From the NCBI GenBank assembly GCA_039931675.1, contig JBDTRM010000064.1:1-64000 (forward strand): a DNA stretch of 64,000 nucleotides, written 5' to 3'. Position numbers and translations under genes: made by a program. Numbering within the stretch: position 1 is the first letter of the stretch; each line of letters starts with the position of its first letter. The DNA comes from JAEUTH01 sp039931675 (GTDB lineage Bacteria > Bacteroidota > Bacteroidia > AKYH767-A > OLB10). The notes under the pieces are model-generated. The model saw nothing but the letters and a program-made list of their open reading frames with translations, did no database searches and was not told where the DNA came from. Shown in pieces: positions 18,398 through 26,639 of this stretch.

Positions 18398-18506
18398 AAC
18401 CTTAGTAGAAAAAATCAAACGATAATTGTTTTACCTTATTACCTTATTTTAGTGGGAATAAGGTAATAAGGTTTTCAGATGAATGGCGTTATTTTCTACT
18501 AAGGTT
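18398..18506. repeat. Nested palindromic intergenic repeat, copy 2
   Basis: The outer arms AACCTTAGTAGAAAA (18398-18412) and TTTTCTACTAAGGTT (18492-18506) are perfectly inverted. The inner 16-bp perfect inverted repeat is 18433-18448 with 18457-18472. It lies in the 319-base coxB-coxA gap. It is the same architecture and near-identical arms as copy 1 at 15630-15739, with unrelated linker sequence. Confidence 0.85.
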
Positions 18507-18606
18507 AATAAGGTTAAAAAGAAAAGTAAGGTTTGTAAATATAAATCTCAAAGACTATAAACCTTTATTAGAAACAAAAATAAACGTCCCGAAATATTTA
18601 GATAAA

Positions 18607-20439
18607 ATGGATACGAAAGAAACTTTGCAACATTCACATGAGGAGGCAGGTCATGATGTTGCGCACTCGCATGCTCATCGTCATGAGCACGAGCAAACAT
18701 TCTGGACAAAATATGTCTTCAGCACCGATCATAAAATAATATCAAAACAGTTTTTGATAACGGCTATTTTCATGGCTTTCCTTGCCATGGGAATGTCAAT
18801 GATTTTCCGTATGCAATTAGCATGGCCTGATGTGAAACTGCCTTTCCTTGAAAGTATTCTCGGTAAGTGGGGTAAAGATGGCAAGTTAGATCCGGGATTT
18901 TATCTTGCCCTTGTAACGATACACGGAACCATCATGGTGTTCTTTGTATTAACAGGCGGACTAAGCGGAACTTTTTCAAACCTGCTGATTCCCTTACAGG
19001 TGGGCGCGAGAGATATGGCTTCAGGGTTTCTGAACATGCTTTCATACTGGTTTTTCTTTGCTTCGTGCACAGTTATGTTTTGGTCATTATTTATTGAAAA
19101 CGGTCCTGCTTCAGCAGGATGGACAATATATCCGCCATTAAGCGCATTACCGCAGGCAATAGGAGGTTCGGGTTTGGGGATGGATATGTGGCTCGTAAGC
19201 ATGGCGCTGTTTATTATAAGTGCGCTGCTTGGTGGTATTAATTATGTAACAACGGTAATTAACCTGCGCACCAAGGGTATGAGTATGACTCGTTTGCCTT
19301 TGACAGTTTGGGCATTTACCATTACAGCTATTCTCGGCATCCTGTCTTTCCCTGTTTTATTTGCAGCGTCTTTACTGTTAATATTCGACAGAACATTTGG
19401 TACAAGTTTCTTTCTCTCCGATATTTTTATTGATGGTGCGCCTCTTGAGCATACTGGCGGCAGTCCTATTTTATTCGAACATTTATTCTGGTTTCTCGGT
19501 CATCCCGAAGTTTATATTGTATTGTTACCCGCATTGGGATTAGCTTCTGAAGTTATATCCGTAAATTCACGCAAGCCAATCTTTGGTTACAAAGCCATGA
19601 TTGGCTCTATGATGGTGATAGCATTCCTGTCATTTGTTGTTTGGGGGCACCACATGTTTATGACCGGCATGAATCCTTTCCTCGGTTCGGTTTTCGTGGT
19701 TACTACTTTGATGGTGGCCATACCATCTGCCGTTAAGGTGTTCAATTATATTGCAACCTTGTGGCGCGGTAATATTGTATTAACCCCGGCCATGCTTTTT
19801 GCTATCGGGTTGGTTTCATTTTTCATCAGCGGTGGTTTAACTGGAATTATCCTGGGAGACTCGGCCTTAGACATAAACATTCATGATACTTATTTTGTGG
19901 TAGCTCACTTTCACATTGTAATGGGAGCTTCGGCTATATTTGGTATGTTGGCAGGTGTTTACCATTGGTTTCCGCGTTTGTTTGGCAGGCTGATGAATAA
20001 GCGATTGGGATACCTCCACTTCTGGTTTACTATTATAGCGGTTTACGGAGTATTCTTCCCTATGCACTTTATCGGTTTGGCTGGTGTGCCGCGCAGGTAT
20101 TATGCCAATACTGCTTATGCAGGATTTGATTCGCTCATCAATATTAATGAACTCATTACAGTGTTTGCCCTTGTAGGCGGATTTGCACAATTGGTGTTTG
20201 CATTCAACTTTTTCTATTCCATCTTTAAAGGAAAAAAATCTCCACAAAACCCCTGGAAGTCAAACACACTTGAGTGGACTGCACCATTGGAAGACATACA
20301 TGGCAACTGGCATGGCGAAATACCCACAGTGTACCGCTGGCCTTATGATTATGGCAAGCCCGGCCACCACGAAGACTTTATACCGCAAACAGTTCCGTTT
20401 AGTGAAACTACGAGCAGTAACCGGCCTGATGATCATTAA
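18607..20439 (+). CDS. coxA: Cytochrome c oxidase subunit I
   Basis: 610 residues, about 12 membrane segments. The low-spin heme ligand H106 lies in TIHGTIMVFF. CuB ligand H299 and cross-linked Y303 lie in GHPEVY; CuB ligands H348-H349 are in GHHMF. The high-spin and low-spin heme ligands H434 and H436 lie in VVAHFHIVMG. The HPEVY glutamate places it in the A family of heme-copper oxidases. The N-terminus before the first membrane segment is unusually histidine-rich (eight His between residues 9 and 28). It is the last gene of the act-cox operon, and the terminator at 20515 follows. Subunit III is not in the window. Confidence 0.96.
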   Translation: MDTKETLQHSHEEAGHDVAHSHAHRHEHEQTFWTKYVFSTDHKIISKQFLITAIFMAFLAMGMSMIFRMQLAWPDVKLPFLESILGKWGKDGKLDPGFYLALVTIHGTIMVFFVLTGGLSGTFSNLLIPLQVGARDMASGFLNMLSYWFFFASCTVMFWSLFIENGPASAGWTIYPPLSALPQAIGGSGLGMDMWLVSMALFIISALLGGINYVTTVINLRTKGMSMTRLPLTVWAFTITAILGILSFPVLFAASLLLIFDRTFGTSFFLSDIFIDGAPLEHTGGSPILFEHLFWFLGHPEVYIVLLPALGLASEVISVNSRKPIFGYKAMIGSMMVIAFLSFVVWGHHMFMTGMNPFLGSVFVVTTLMVAIPSAVKVFNYIATLWRGNIVLTPAMLFAIGLVSFFISGGLTGIILGDSALDINIHDTYFVVAHFHIVMGASAIFGMLAGVYHWFPRLFGRLMNKRLGYLHFWFTIIAVYGVFFPMHFIGLAGVPRRYYANTAYAGFDSLININELITVFALVGGFAQLVFAFNFFYSIFKGKKSPQNPWKSNTLEWTAPLEDIHGNWHGEIPTVYRWPYDYGKPGHHEDFIPQTVPFSETTSSNRPDDH

Positions 20440-20514
20440 AAGAATAATGAATAATGAACTTTGAATAATGAATAATGAAGTAAAATAAGTGACTTCATTA
20501 TTCAACATTGAGAA

Positions 20515-20548
20515 CCCCGGGAGTTTGGAGCTTCCGGGGATTTTTTTT
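20515..20548 (+). terminator. Intrinsic terminator of the act-cox operon
   Basis: The stem CCCCGGGAG/CTTCCGGGG has 9 pairs with one G-T wobble. A 7-nt loop separates the arms, and A plus eight T follow. It lies 75 bases after the coxA stop. Confidence 0.85.
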
Positions 20549-20758
20549 ATGCTCAGATGTACAATGTAACCCGCGAAGATTTTAAATGGAAAGCTCACAC
20601 CCCGTTTTTTTTCACCAACCAAATAATGAAAGCCAGCACCAAAAAGTTTACAGTAATGAAAACTGTGAATAAGAATGGATGGGTGGTGGAGAGGGTGGAG
20701 TGAGTGAAAAAAAATAGTCGTTTCGTATTGTCGCGATAAATTATTCATTATCATTGTT

Positions 20759-20806
20759 GCCCAACGGCAATACGAAATTTCGTATTGCGTATAATAGAAT
20801 GTTATC
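20759..20806. other. attC-like recombination site A
   Basis: GCCCAAC (20759-20765) fits the RYYYAAC integron consensus. It is followed by a perfect 22-bp palindrome (20767-20788), then GTTATCG (20801-20807), a partial match to GTTRRRY. It stands at the left boundary of the first cassette-like gene. The surrounding 420-base gap 20440-20859 otherwise holds the operon terminator and AT-rich DNA. Confidence 0.45.
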
Positions 20807-20859
20807 GGCAGCCCTTTGGCGACAGTGTAACTTCAAAGTGACTATATAGAACAAAAGCG

Positions 20860-21663
20860 ATGAGGCATAAATTAATTCCTTTGCTGCTGAACCTTGTTTC
20901 GGCTGTTGCTTATGGACAACAATACGACAGCACATATGGAAAACCATTAATTGTCCTTTCTGAAGCATCTGGTTGGCCAAAGGCTGAAACCGATGTTCCC
21001 TCATTTGCACTCTATGAAAATGGCCAAATCATTTATAAGCAGATTGAAAACAAACATTTGAGAATTTATGAAGTGACATTGAGCAAAATTGCGCTTCAAA
21101 ACGTGATTCAGTTATTAGGTATTACTGATACCGTTTACAAACTTCCAAATAATATTACAGCAGGTTCCTGGTCGTGCATGCCAATAAATTGGCTAATCAT
21201 AAACTTTGACTCAACAAAAATTATCAGAGTTTATGGCGGGATTGAGAATGATTCTGAAGCGAGAGCAAACACCCCAAAACAGTTCTTGACTGTTTACGAC
21301 AATATCAAAAAATATAAAAGTGATTCAGCAAACGAATGGTTGCCTGATAAAATTGAAGTTAATTTTTCGCGCTACCCACCACCAATTGAAATACCACCCT
21401 TCTTTGGAATTTACTGGACAACAAATAAACGACCCTGGATTCCAGGTTTTCCCGATTTGCATTCTCCAACAACCGTTAAACGAAGAGGCGGTATTTATTA
21501 CGTTTACATTGACAAAAAAGATTACGGAGCATTCAAAACATATTATTCTTCAATGGAAAAAAATCAAGCGGTTGAAATAAACGGAAAGAAAATGTTTATT
21601 GGTTACCGATTAGCATTTCCAAATTTAGAGACTTTACACGACCCATCTTCGCCTAAACAGTAG
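20860..21663 (+). CDS. Exported hypothetical protein, cassette-borne
   Basis: 267 residues with a signal peptide (LLLNLVSAVAYGQQ). I do not recognise the family. Visible features are an N-terminal SGWPKAETDVPSFALYENG stretch, alternating beta-type sequence, and a proline-rich segment (RYPPPIEIPPFFG). It has no sorting domain and no lipobox, so it is probably periplasmic. The stop codon TAG overlaps a 15-base sequence (21662-21676) that is exactly complementary to GTTATCGGCAGCCCT at 20801-20815, in front of the gene. It lies between two attC-like sites. Codon use is similar to neighbours. Confidence 0.8.
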   Translation: MRHKLIPLLLNLVSAVAYGQQYDSTYGKPLIVLSEASGWPKAETDVPSFALYENGQIIYKQIENKHLRIYEVTLSKIALQNVIQLLGITDTVYKLPNNITAGSWSCMPINWLIINFDSTKIIRVYGGIENDSEARANTPKQFLTVYDNIKKYKSDSANEWLPDKIEVNFSRYPPPIEIPPFFGIYWTTNKRPWIPGFPDLHSPTTVKRRGGIYYVYIDKKDYGAFKTYYSSMEKNQAVEINGKKMFIGYRLAFPNLETLHDPSSPKQ

Positions 21664-21825
21664 GGCTGCCGATAACATGAGCATTAAACGAAATAAAAAA
21701 TAATTGGGCATTGAGAACAAGTACAAACAGTGGTGTTTCAAACAAACAGTTGAACAAGTACGAGCAGTTGTGTTTCAAACCCCAATTATTTTTTACTTCG
21801 TTAATCCCTGAGGATGTTATCAGCA
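21662..21825. other. attC-like site B, long imperfect hairpin
   Basis: GATAACAT... (21671-21707) and its near-complement ending in ...ATGTTATC (21781-21821) form an imperfect inverted repeat about 37-41 bases long, with extra unpaired bases. The ends are GCCGATAAC and GTTATCAGC, corresponding to the R'' and R' boxes of an attC site. The loop contains a 29-base direct repeat (21715-21743 and 21752-21780, period 37, starting GAACAAGTAC). Confidence 0.55.
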
Positions 21826-21855
21826 AATTTTAATTGCATTTATCTTCTAAGCAAC

Positions 21856-23046
21856 ATGATTCGAAATTATTTTATTTTGATTTATTGTTTTTCTTTTTCT
21901 CAGAGTCTATTGGGTCAAAATTGGATTCAAAAAGCTAATTATCCACAACATGCAGCCTATTGCGCTGGTTTCGCAATAGACGGTTATGGATATATTGGAC
22001 TGGGTTTTAATCCATTTAGTAATGACACCTTTTATAAATATGATACGTTGCAAAATAACTGGACTTATGTTACAACATTTCCTGGTTCTGCAAGAGAAAT
22101 GACTGTTAGCTTCTCCATTAATGGAAAAGGATATGTTTGTACTGGTTCTGCTGGTACTAAAACAAAAGAATTTTGGGAATATGATCCAATTACAAATACT
22201 TGGATTCAAAAGGCAGACTTTGGAGGCGGAAAAAGGGATAATGCTGTGTGCACTGTCATTAATGGAAAAGCATATGTAGGTACGGGAATAGATTCTGGCA
22301 ATTTTAAAAAAGATTTTTGGGAGTATGATCCATTGACTGATATTTGGACACCAAAAAGTGATTTTCCTGGAGGAGAGCGATGGTGTGCAGTTGCCTTTGA
22401 ATTAAACGGAAAAGGATATTTTGGTATGGGAACAGATTCCTCATACAATTATTATAATGACTTTTGGCAATACGATCCAAACAATGATAGTTGGATTCAA
22501 GTTGCAAATTTTGGTGGTCTGGCCAGGATGCGATCATGTAGTTTTACATTAAATAATGAAGCCTATGTTGGAACGGGGCGAGGAACTTTGCAGACGCTTG
22601 ATGATTTTTGGAAGTATAATGATACAACAAACAGCTGGACCTTAATCGGCACTTTAGGGGGGATTCTTCGCCAATATGGAGTGGCATTCACTATTGGCAA
22701 TTATGGATATGTTGGAACAGGTGCCGACATCGGTGCTCCTTATCTAAATGATTTTTGGCAATTTGACCCGTATAATATTTCAAGTAACATGGAAGGACAA
22801 GCAGAAAATGAATATGATTTATTTCCTAATCCATGTAGAGATAAATTTATGTTACATTTTCCCATAAACTTAACCAATATTGATGTAATGATATACAATT
22901 CCTTAGGAAAACGTGAATTATTTATCGAAAATATTTCTGGAAATGAGATAGCAATACATTGCAACAATTTGTCAGAGGGGATTTACAGTCTTGTAATTAT
23001 TAAGGACTGTAGCATTAAATATAGAGACAAGTTCATAATCCAATAA
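21856..23046 (+). CDS. T9SS-sorted kelch-type beta-propeller protein, cassette-borne
   Basis: 396 residues from the ATG at 21856. An in-frame ATG at 21814 would place the start inside the attC-like box and ahead of the signal peptide, so the later start is preferred. The signal peptide ends near SQSLLGQN. About six kelch units follow, each with the pattern NGKGYVGTG ... DFWEYDP-T--W, as in galactose-oxidase-like propellers. The C-terminus (DLFPNPCRDKFMLHF ... LSEGIYSLVIIKDCSIKYR) is a T9SS sorting domain. Its 3' flank TGCTGGTAAC (23054-23063) is complementary at 9 of 10 bases to GTTATCAGCA at 21816, matching cassette logic. Ligand unknown. Confidence 0.88.
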   Translation: MIRNYFILIYCFSFSQSLLGQNWIQKANYPQHAAYCAGFAIDGYGYIGLGFNPFSNDTFYKYDTLQNNWTYVTTFPGSAREMTVSFSINGKGYVCTGSAGTKTKEFWEYDPITNTWIQKADFGGGKRDNAVCTVINGKAYVGTGIDSGNFKKDFWEYDPLTDIWTPKSDFPGGERWCAVAFELNGKGYFGMGTDSSYNYYNDFWQYDPNNDSWIQVANFGGLARMRSCSFTLNNEAYVGTGRGTLQTLDDFWKYNDTTNSWTLIGTLGGILRQYGVAFTIGNYGYVGTGADIGAPYLNDFWQFDPYNISSNMEGQAENEYDLFPNPCRDKFMLHFPINLTNIDVMIYNSLGKRELFIENISGNEIAIHCNNLSEGIYSLVIIKDCSIKYRDKFIIQ

Positions 23047-23053
23047 GAAAATC

Positions 23054-23127
23054 TGCTGGTAACAGCCGGTTTGCGCCCAGCTATAGTTATAGTGTGTTCA
23101 AGCGCTGCCGCAAACCTCCGGGCTTGT
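23054..23127. other. attC-like site C, probably degenerate
   Basis: AACAGCCGGTTTGCGCCCAG (from 23061) and GCTGCCGCAAACC plus TCCGGGCTTGT (23104-23127) form an imperfect hairpin with bulged bases. The left end TGCTGGTAAC mirrors the start of the preceding cassette. The right end reads GGCTTGT where GGCTGTT would be expected, so the crossover box looks mutated. Confidence 0.45.
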
Positions 23128-23217
23128 GTGCGAGACAACAATTAACCCTGAAACCTGCGGCAGCGAAACCTCAAACCTTAAATCATTTTGTCCTTCTACC
23201 AACCTGGCGAGAAAAAA

Positions 23218-24702
23218 TTATTTTGAAAGAATCATAATCCTGCTTTCAACGGCTTTTCCGTTTACTAATAAGGTATAAATATAAGTGCCTGCTGCAAGTG
23301 TGCTGCCTGAGATGGTAAGTTCGCCATACCCTGTTTTGGTTATTATGGTGCTGTTCATTTCTTTGCCATCAAGACTCATTACTTTTAACACCCCAGTGCT
23401 GTTAGCAGGCAAATAATAATGGATGGTGGTTGATTCATTAAAAGGATTAGGATTATTTTGTTCTAACAAAGGTTTATCTGCTGCATCGGTTTTAATCCTG
23501 TCGTTAGCACCGGTGCTATGGCTTAAGCAACAGCTTTGCAAGTCTTGTTTCATCTGTGCATTTTCTGCTTCAAGGGCAATTATTTTTTGATCCTGCTCCT
23601 GCATAGCTTTGATTATAATAGGAATAAGTTCAGTGTAATTTACCGCTTTGAAATCAATAGTTTCTGATTTTGGTGCTGCAACATTTTCCCCTGTTTTAAC
23701 AGGTTTACCATTCTCGTCTGTTTTCAGAGGATCAGGTCTCTTCATATTAGTTTTAAATTCAGTTGCCTTTACCAGGTTGGGCAGTACTTGTTCCACATCC
23801 TGTGCAATAAGACCATAATGGTTGCCTTCAGGCAGATTCATTTGTGCATAATTTCCATCATTACGGTATTCATACTGGCGTGGCTTTAATTTATTTATGA
23901 TATCAATGGCACTGTTAAATTCAGTAATGTTTTTCTTTAGGGCTTTGTCAGATCCTGAGTAAGTGGCGGAGCAATAAACATTCCCCGAAAAATATCCGGC
24001 ATAACTTGTACCGGTAGCCCAAACACCATAAGGCCCGCCATAGCCAACAAGACCATAGCTATCGCCATCGCCCCAAGCGCCAACGTAGGTACCATAGGCA
24101 ATACTGCCTATATTGCCACTGCTGCCATAAAGGCCATAACTGCTGCCGCTGACACCTGAAATACCATAACCAGTGTAGCTGTAACCATAAGCACCGTAAT
24201 CGGTGCCACTGGCATAGGCGCCATAAGTGCCACCACCACCGTAAAGGCCATAGGTAGTACCGCTTCCATAAACTCCTAAATAACCACTGCTACCTGTAAC
24301 TCCGTAGCCGTTGGCGCTATATCCATAAACGCCATAGCTGTCGCCACTGCCATATACACCATTGGCAGCAGCACCCACTACATGTAATTTATAAGAAGGG
24401 TTGGTTGTGCCAATACCTACCTTGCCGGTAAACGTAGCATTGCCCACTACATGAAGTTTTTGCTCTGGCGATGCGGTTCCTATGCCCACATAGCCCACCT
24501 TACCGCTAACGTTTGCATTAATGTGAATTCTTTCAGCATTGTTGGTCAAGAGTCGCAATGGAATATTGTTGGTAGTGCCAAGCTTACTTGATCCAGAGGC
24601 ATTGCTGTTTCCTGCAAGATTCCATGACTGCGCATTTGCAGCATGGTAGCTGAACAATAATGATGCTGTAAACAGCATTAAAGTACTGATTTTCTTTTTC
24701 AT
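23218..24702 (-). CDS. T9SS-sorted protein with S74-type tail-fibre chaperone domain
   Basis: 494 residues. A signal peptide ends at AANAQS. Residues about 30-110 hold short trimeric-fibre motifs (VGIGTASPEQKLHVVG, VGIGTTNPSYKLHVVG). Residues about 110-250 form a Gly/Tyr/Ser repeat region (YGVYG, YGLYG, YGAYG). A peptidase S74 intramolecular chaperone domain follows (SDKALKKNITEF ... LKPRQYEYR ... YGLIAQDVEQVLPNLV), then a short coiled coil (MQEQDQKIIALEAENAQMKQ). A T9SS sorting domain ends the protein (NNPNPFNESTTIHYYL ... GTYIYTLLVNGK). Known S74 domains self-cleave after folding a trimeric fibre. It is encoded opposite to its neighbours. It may form a surface fibre; whether it self-cleaves is not decided. 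Confidence 0.88.
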   Translation of the reverse strand: MKKKISTLMLFTASLLFSYHAANAQSWNLAGNSNASGSSKLGTTNNIPLRLLTNNAERIHINANVSGKVGYVGIGTASPEQKLHVVGNATFTGKVGIGTTNPSYKLHVVGAAANGVYGSGDSYGVYGYSANGYGVTGSSGYLGVYGSGTTYGLYGGGGTYGAYASGTDYGAYGYSYTGYGISGVSGSSYGLYGSSGNIGSIAYGTYVGAWGDGDSYGLVGYGGPYGVWATGTSYAGYFSGNVYCSATYSGSDKALKKNITEFNSAIDIINKLKPRQYEYRNDGNYAQMNLPEGNHYGLIAQDVEQVLPNLVKATEFKTNMKRPDPLKTDENGKPVKTGENVAAPKSETIDFKAVNYTELIPIIIKAMQEQDQKIIALEAENAQMKQDLQSCCLSHSTGANDRIKTDAADKPLLEQNNPNPFNESTTIHYYLPANSTGVLKVMSLDGKEMNSTIITKTGYGELTISGSTLAAGTYIYTLLVNGKAVESRIMILSK

Positions 24703-24755
24703 TTTTTTTTGTTTTTAGTTTATAGAAATATTTTGATAGTCCTTAATGACTGAAA

Positions 24756-24785
24756 CAAATGTAAATGCCGGGTAACTCCAAAAAA
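24756..24785 (-). promoter_or_regulatory. Possible promoter of the S74-domain gene
   Basis: On the minus strand TACATTTG (24763-24756) matches the -7 consensus TAnnTTTG, with a TTT at the -33 spacing (19 bases). It gives a leader of roughly 45-50 bases to the ATG at 24702. Confidence 0.4.
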
Positions 24786-24887
24786 TACCTCATTGATGGT
24801 ATTTTAAAAGGAAAAAAATAAAGCGCATCGCTCATCTAAGGTTGGATAAGGGAAAGTTTTTGATAGGTTTGTTGGGGATATTTAAAT

Positions 24888-24930
24888 GTTATCGGGAATG
24901 CTTTGGGGACTGTGCTAACTTTGAAGTGAC
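24888..24930 (+). repeat. Conserved leader shared with the 20860 gene
   Basis: GTTATCGG-A--CTTTGG-GAC-GTG-TAACTT--AAGTGAC is shared, with small gaps, between this site and 20801-20842 upstream of the 20860 gene. It begins with the GTTATCG cassette-boundary box in both places. Confidence 0.6.
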
Positions 24931-24950
24931 GAACAAGAAACTTACTTTTG
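24920..24950 (+). promoter_or_regulatory. Bacteroidota-type promoter of the HNH gene
   Basis: TTTG (24920-24923), a 19-base spacer and TACTTTTG (24943-24950) match the TTTG/TAnnTTTG consensus. Transcription would begin near 24957, which rules out the TTG codon at 24948 as the start and supports the ATG at 24975. Confidence 0.65.
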
Positions 24951-24974
24951 ACATACACTAATAAAAAATTGACA

Positions 24975-25295
24975 ATGGGATTTTTTAATTTTATTTCAGA
25001 AATGTTTTCCGACACCTACAGGGACGACAAGGGTTATGAGCGTTACAAGGACAGCGGCAAATCTGTTCATCGTTACATGGCAGAAAAAAAACTTGGACGA
25101 AAACTTCGTGATGGAGAAGTTGTGCATCACAAGGACCGTAACAAGACAAACAATTCAAAAGACAATCTATGGGTTTTTAAAAATCAAGCAGAGCATGACA
25201 GAGTTCATAAGCAAGACGCAAGACAACATGGAAAATCTGCGAGTTACCAAGGATTTAAGAAAAAGAAAAAAGGAGGATTTTGGGACTTGTTTTAA
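24975..25295 (+). CDS. Small HNH endonuclease-domain protein
   Basis: 106 residues from the ATG at 24975. The core LGRKLRDGEVVHHKDRNKTN followed by NSKDNLWVFKNQAEHDRVH has the HNH/ICEA-type fold signature: paired His (VHH), D and N in the metal-binding loop, and the final His of the HxxxH-like segment. A basic Lys-rich tail follows. The family includes homing and restriction nucleases as well as small uncharacterised proteins; specificity is unknown. It is a single gene with its own promoter. Its leader resembles the leader of the cassette-like gene at 20860, so it may have come in the same way. An in-frame TTG at 24948 was set aside because it overlaps the promoter. Confidence 0.8.
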   Translation: MGFFNFISEMFSDTYRDDKGYERYKDSGKSVHRYMAEKKLGRKLRDGEVVHHKDRNKTNNSKDNLWVFKNQAEHDRVHKQDARQHGKSASYQGFKKKKKGGFWDLF

Positions 25296-25451
25296 TAAAA
25301 TATAAACTAACATCAATCAACATAGACAATGGCTGAATGCATCCGTTAGGTACGGGCGCGAAACAGTTGTGCATTCAATTTAAAAACCACCACAATTTTT
25401 ATTTTCTTTGTCCTGCAATTAAATACTTTTAATCCCCCTCAGCATTCCCTT

Positions 25452-26567
25452 ATGAAAACTGCTCTTATTACAGGCATTACCGGTCAGGACGGTGCATACC
25501 TTGCCGAATTGTTATTAGAAAAAGGTTACATGGTACATGGCATTAAGCGAAGAAGTTCGTTGTTTAATACCGAGCGCATTGACCATCTGTACAGCGATCA
25601 GCACGAAAAAAATGTTCATTTTAAATTGCACTATGGTGATCTTACCGACTCTACCAACATCATCCGCATCATACAGGAAGTGCAGCCCGATGAAATTTAC
25701 AACCTCGGTGCCATGAGCCATGTAAAGGTAAGTTTCAGCACGCCTGAATATACTGCCAATGCCGATGGAATAGGGGCATTGCGCATTCTCGAAGCAGTGC
25801 GCATATTAAACATGACGGAGCGTTGCCGCATTTACCAGGCTTCAACAAGTGAGTTGTATGGATTGGTCCAGGAAATTCCGCAACGTGAAACCACACCTTT
25901 TTATCCGCGCTCGCCTTATGCTGTTGCAAAGCTGTATGCCTATTGGATAATGGTAAACTATCGCGAAGCATATAATATGTATGCAGTAAACGGAATTCTT
26001 TTTAATCATGAATCACCCTTGCGGGGAGAAACATTTGTAACCCGTAAAATAACCCGCGCAGTAGCCCGCATTGCTTTAGGCCTGCAGGAAAAAATATATA
26101 TGGGAAACATTGATGCAAAGCGCGACTGGGGTCATGCCAAAGATTACGTGGAGGCTATGTGGTTAATGTTACAGCAGGATAAACCCGAAGATTATGTTAT
26201 TTCAACAGGAGTAACCACCACTGTACGCGACTTTATTATTATGGCTTTCAGCGAGGTAGGTATTACACTTGAATTTAAAGGAAAAGATGAGGGCGAAACT
26301 GCAACGGTAATCAAAAGCATCAATCCAGAATATAATGTAAAAGTAGGACAGGTAGTGATGCAAATTGATCCGCGCTATTATCGCCCCACAGAAGTTGAAA
26401 TACTTATCGGGGATAATTCGAAAGCAACTAAACAACTTGGATGGAAACCTAAGCATGACTTAAGTTCTATTGTAAAGGAAATGGTGGAGTGCGATCTCAA
26501 GCTATTCAAACGCGACCAGTATCTTAAAGAAGGCGGCCATGATGTGAAGAATTATAATGAAGTGTGA
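25452..26567 (+). CDS. gmd: GDP-mannose 4,6-dehydratase
   Basis: 371 residues, the usual length. The Rossmann motif GITGQDGAYLAELL lies at the N-terminus. SDR catalytic residues are in STSELYG and YAVAKLYAYW (YxxxK). NHESPLRGETFVTRKITRAVA is characteristic of Gmd. It converts GDP-D-mannose to GDP-4-dehydro-6-deoxy-D-mannose in the cytoplasm, using bound NADP. It is followed 72 bases later by fcl, which completes GDP-L-fucose synthesis. The product would feed fucosylation of surface polysaccharide or of glycoproteins, both common in Bacteroidota. Confidence 0.96.
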   Translation: MKTALITGITGQDGAYLAELLLEKGYMVHGIKRRSSLFNTERIDHLYSDQHEKNVHFKLHYGDLTDSTNIIRIIQEVQPDEIYNLGAMSHVKVSFSTPEYTANADGIGALRILEAVRILNMTERCRIYQASTSELYGLVQEIPQRETTPFYPRSPYAVAKLYAYWIMVNYREAYNMYAVNGILFNHESPLRGETFVTRKITRAVARIALGLQEKIYMGNIDAKRDWGHAKDYVEAMWLMLQQDKPEDYVISTGVTTTVRDFIIMAFSEVGITLEFKGKDEGETATVIKSINPEYNVKVGQVVMQIDPRYYRPTEVEILIGDNSKATKQLGWKPKHDLSSIVKEMVECDLKLFKRDQYLKEGGHDVKNYNEV

Positions 26568-26639
26568 CAGGGTATAAGGGTATGGGGAAATTGGGGAATA
26601 AGGAGATAAGTTAATCTCCTAAACATTTAAAAGAGGAAG

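Noticed and set aside
20260..20754. 164-codon minus-strand frame over the coxA 3' end and terminator
   Set aside because: It runs antisense to the conserved coxA C-terminus and through an intrinsic terminator; low-complexity product.
20801..21676. Insertion sequence flanked by 15-bp inverted repeats
   Set aside because: The enclosed gene is an exported hypothetical protein, not a transposase, and the following gene repeats the pattern with different ends, which fits cassette logic better. A non-autonomous transposon is not fully excluded.
21814..21855. Earlier ATG start for the kelch protein
   Set aside because: It lies inside the GTTATC boundary box and puts 14 non-signal residues before a good signal peptide that starts at 21856.
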